Source: Candidatus Rifleibacteriota bacterium
GTDB lineage: Bacteria > UBP17 > UBA6191 > JACPRK01
NCBI GenBank assembly: GCA_016213865.1
Contig: JACQZL010000149.1
Location: forward strand, 22,536 to 33,125
Reading direction: 5' to 3'
Length of the DNA: 10,590 nucleotides
Every line of letters starts with the position of its first letter. Position 1 is the stretch's first letter. The notes beneath the pieces are model-generated. The model saw only the letters and a list, made by a program, of their open reading frames with translations. It did not search any database and was not told where the DNA came from. The position numbers and the translations under genes were made by a program. Positions 8,372-10,590 of the stretch are shown here, piece by piece.

Positions 8372-10417
8372 TCAGAAGTGCCACACCGCTTTGGCGTAGA
8401 ACCCTCTTTCTACCTCGATGCGGCCCAGGGCTCCGCCTGGTTGACCGAACTCGGGGTGCTGATCGTCCAGAAGGTCCTGTCCCACGAGGCTCAGGTCCAG
8501 CGCGGGGGAGGCATGCCAGGCCAGTTGCAGGTCCAGCTTGAAGAAACTGGGCACACCCTGCCCGCGGAGGCGTTCGACGAACGACAGGAACCCGTTCAGC
8601 TCCAGATCGGGAGTCAGGTCCAGGTAGGAGCGTAACTGGACCTGATGGTTCGGGCTGTTGGGCTGGCCGGGCGACGGCAGCCGGATATCCAGGTTCGAGT
8701 AGCCCAGACCCAGCTTCCAGCTCTCGCTGACCTTCCAGTCGGTGAAGACCTCGAAACCTCGGCTCGTGCTGTGCTGCCGGCTTTCGAAGCGGAAGGGCAG
8801 CACGAAGCTCGGAGGTACCGAGCCGGGCTCCGGCTGGACCGGGAATCTGGTGCCCACCAGACCGTCCAGGAACCTCTCGTAGAAAAGTGCCACGTCCAGG
8901 ACGAGCTTCGGCGAGAGCTGGGCGCGGTATCCCAGGTCGTACGCCACGACCTTCTCCGAGTCGATCGCCAACCTGTCGGTGGCGCGCGCCGTGAGGTTGG
9001 GCGCCAGCCTGACGGTGGTCAGGTCGAACTCCAGCCGCGAGGGCGTGCGCACGGCTCGCGAAACGGCTGCCCACCAGGTCTGGGAAGGACTGGGCGTCCA
9101 GAGCAGGCGGGCCGTGGGCTGGGTCTCCAATCCCGTGAAATCGTTGTGCTCGAACCGGGCTCCAAGGGTCAGCTCCAGGCGCTCCCGGCGCAGGGGAACG
9201 CGATCCTCGACGAAGGCGGCGAAGATGCGGTTGGTTCGGGCGGCCGGCAGGACCGAGAGGAGGTCGATGTTGCGCAAGTCGTCGGCCGTGCGTCGAAAGC
9301 CGAGCCCCCACACCAGATCGTGACCTCCGTCCAGAAGACGGTGGTACTGGAAATCGAGGTCCTGGGTCTCGCGCTGCTCCCGAAAGCCGATCTCCGTGCG
9401 ATCGGTCGCATCGTGGTAGAGCTGCAGCGTCCAGTCCGAACGGTCGGAGAGGGTGCGGTGCCAGCGCACCAGGGCGTTTCCGCCGGAAGACGGGATCCCG
9501 CTCGTGTCCAGCCGCGGCTGGGTGCCGGGGACACTGCCGGCCAGGGTCCGTTGCTCGGCGTCGCCCTTGTAGAGGTCGCCCGAGAAGGTGAGCGTGTCCT
9601 TCGCGGAACGGTCCCAGTCGACCCGGAAACCTCCGCGCAGGGCCTGCCAGCCGTCGTCGCCGGAGGTGCCGAGGTCACGGGCGAAATCGTCGCGATCCGC
9701 GTACTTGGTCCAGACACGGTAGCTGGCCTTGGGGCCCAGCTCGTCCCCATGGCGAAAGGCCGTGAGGGCCTTGACGCGGCTGCCCGCCATCGCAGAGGCG
9801 AGGCGACCCTTGGTGTCCGTGGTCCGCTTCGTGATGACGTTGATCACGCCCGTCACGGCGTTGGCCCCCCAGAGCGTCGCCCCGGGACCCCGGATCACCT
9901 CGATGCGGTCGACGTCCTCGAGGAGCGTGTCCTGCGCATCCCAGTAGACCCCGGCGTGCAGTGGGTCGTAAACGCTTCGGCCGTCGATCAGGACGAGCAG
10001 CTTGTTGAAGAAGCGCGCGTTGGAGCCGCGAATCGAGATGGCCCATTTGTTGGAATCCAGACGGGCGACCGCAACCCCGGGAACCAGCCGCAGCGCTTCG
10101 GGGATGCTGGTCGCTCCGGACCGGCGCAGGTCTTCTTGACGCAACACGAAGATCGCGGCCGGGGCCCGGGAGACCGGCTGACTGACCTTGGCCACCGAGG
10201 TGACCTTGACCTGCAGCAAGTCCTGGAAGCTCAGGGTCGTCAGGTCATCGGGCAGGGGCGGGGCGAGGGGGGCGGACATCAGACCGCTCACCATCACCAA
10301 CCATCCGGTGACGCTGGCGAACCCTCGCCACCGCCGAACGCTCGGCCCTGTCTTCGGAGCCCATGCCCGAAGCCTTGCCACGACCACCGTATCCAGAGAC
10401 GTCCCTCCTTGGAACAT
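8372..10417 (-). CDS. TonB-dependent outer-membrane receptor
   Basis: An outer-membrane beta-barrel receptor of about 680 residues. From ATG 10417: basic N-terminus and a hydrophobic signal (about 33-52); SFQDLLQVKVTSVAK (63-77), which is the N-terminal signature of this receptor class; a plug (about 80-197) with RRSGATSIPEALRLVPGV, ISIRG, LVLIDGRSVY and IEVIRGPGATLWGANAVTGV; then a barrel with aromatic-rich strands ending in AVWHF, where the terminal Phe is the insertion signal. This class (vitamin B12 receptor/colicin I receptor-like plug) commonly precedes YfiR and signalling genes. The ligand is not deducible. No separate signalling (STN) domain is seen. The start is unsure: TTG 10450 lacks a Shine-Dalgarno, ATG 10417 has none clear, and a strong AAGGAGG sits inside the frame ahead of CTG 10396. 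It is first in the operon. Confidence 0.94.
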   Translation of the reverse strand: MFQGGTSLDTVVVARLRAWAPKTGPSVRRWRGFASVTGWLVMVSGLMSAPLAPPLPDDLTTLSFQDLLQVKVTSVAKVSQPVSRAPAAIFVLRQEDLRRSGATSIPEALRLVPGVAVARLDSNKWAISIRGSNARFFNKLLVLIDGRSVYDPLHAGVYWDAQDTLLEDVDRIEVIRGPGATLWGANAVTGVINVITKRTTDTKGRLASAMAGSRVKALTAFRHGDELGPKASYRVWTKYADRDDFARDLGTSGDDGWQALRGGFRVDWDRSAKDTLTFSGDLYKGDAEQRTLAGSVPGTQPRLDTSGIPSSGGNALVRWHRTLSDRSDWTLQLYHDATDRTEIGFREQRETQDLDFQYHRLLDGGHDLVWGLGFRRTADDLRNIDLLSVLPAARTNRIFAAFVEDRVPLRRERLELTLGARFEHNDFTGLETQPTARLLWTPSPSQTWWAAVSRAVRTPSRLEFDLTTVRLAPNLTARATDRLAIDSEKVVAYDLGYRAQLSPKLVLDVALFYERFLDGLVGTRFPVQPEPGSVPPSFVLPFRFESRQHSTSRGFEVFTDWKVSESWKLGLGYSNLDIRLPSPGQPNSPNHQVQLRSYLDLTPDLELNGFLSFVERLRGQGVPSFFKLDLQLAWHASPALDLSLVGQDLLDDQHPEFGQPGGALGRIEVERGFYAKAVWHF
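10404..10410 (-). promoter_or_regulatory. Strong AAGGAGG Shine-Dalgarno inside the receptor's annotated N-terminus
   Basis: AAGGAGG on the - strand lies seven bases before an in-frame CTG (10396-10394) and sixteen before GTG 10387. If functional, the receptor starts at CTG 10396 or GTG 10387, giving a shorter, basic signal peptide. The site decides the start but needs a rare initiator or unusual spacing. Confidence 0.45.
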
Positions 10418-10478
10418 ACCCACGCAGCCCGCCCGTGCAGGCCCCGACAATCAGGAGATGACGAAACGCAGGGAGTGC

Positions 10479-10507
10479 AGACTAGCACCCGGGACCGCGT
10501 CTGGCAA
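10479..10507 (-). promoter_or_regulatory. Candidate sigma-70-type promoter for the receptor operon
   Basis: The - strand has TTGCCA (10507-10502), a 17-base spacer and TAGTCT (10484-10479), with a TG one base ahead as in extended -10 promoters. The -35 matches five of six consensus bases and the -10 three of six. A separate TACAAT (10518-10513) is a better -10 but lacks a good -35. The leader would be about 55-75 bases. The strength of the claim is modest. Confidence 0.35.
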
Positions 10508-10531
10508 GCAGAATTGTAGAGCGGGTGCTAG
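10482..10531. promoter_or_regulatory. Spaced inverted repeat, possible operator pair
   Basis: CTAGCACCCG (10482-10491) and CGGGTGCTAG (10522-10531) are perfect 10-bp inverted arms, with arm centres 40 bp apart, about four helical turns. One arm overlaps the candidate -10 and the other lies upstream of the -35. The arrangement suits a repressor binding two sites on one DNA face; a stem-loop is the alternative. Confidence 0.45.
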
Positions 10532-10590
10532 CTCTGCGCGTGGGACGTTTTCCGAGTGAGGCCGGAACAAGTAGCCGGTGGCGAGGGCTC
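10532..10590. other. Upstream flank of receptor operon, no feature recognised
   Basis: No gene start, RNA or further motif could be supported in the last bases of the window. What lies upstream of the operon is unknown. Confidence 0.4.

Noticed and set aside
8645..10519. 624-codon + strand frame opposite the TonB receptor
   Set aside because: Shadow of the receptor gene. No recognisable motifs, and the receptor frame has plug and barrel signatures.

Overview
The window is GC-rich bacterial chromosome from a Gram-negative, outer-membrane-bearing organism. It encodes a TonB-dependent receptor ending in Phe, a periplasmic YfiR protein and transmembrane hybrid kinases. The dense two-component content, the sigma-54-like promoter and the REP/MITE-type palindromes would suit a large-genome lineage such as Myxococcota or Acidobacteriota, or an uncultured relative. 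The sequence alone does not settle the phylum.

Left part, + strand (3-2658): the 3' end of a multi-PAS histidine kinase, cut by the window edge, with three PAS modules at an exact 372-bp period. Four bases later comes a two-receiver protein with no output domain. These two look like a kinase/receiver operon. It converges, with a single base between stop codons, on a - strand gene (2660-4000) for a soluble receiver-HAMP-like-histidine kinase. That gene has a well placed sigma-54-type -24/-12 element and a good Shine-Dalgarno.

Middle (4001-4541): no convincing gene. It holds the sigma-54-type site, a 17-bp palindrome, and a 237-bp imperfect palindrome. The long palindrome consists of nested inverted repeats all centred on base 4234, with a REP-like hairpin pair at its core.

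Right part, - strand (10590 down to 4542): a tight operon read as TonB-dependent receptor, then YfiR-family periplasmic protein, then a CHASE8-like/HAMP hybrid kinase with two receivers and an Hpt domain. It is followed by a small ORF and a YgiT-type zinc-finger protein that resemble a toxin-antitoxin pair. In Pseudomonas, YfiR gates YfiN, a CHASE8-HAMP-GGDEF diguanylate cyclase. Here the same periplasmic logic seems to be wired to a phosphorelay kinase, with a TonB receptor in place of the YfiB lipoprotein. A promoter candidate and a 10-bp inverted repeat with 40-bp centre spacing lie upstream of the receptor.

Taken together, the window is a signalling island with three histidine kinases, five receivers and one Hpt. 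It contains no DNA-binding, GGDEF or other effector domain, so the output lies elsewhere.
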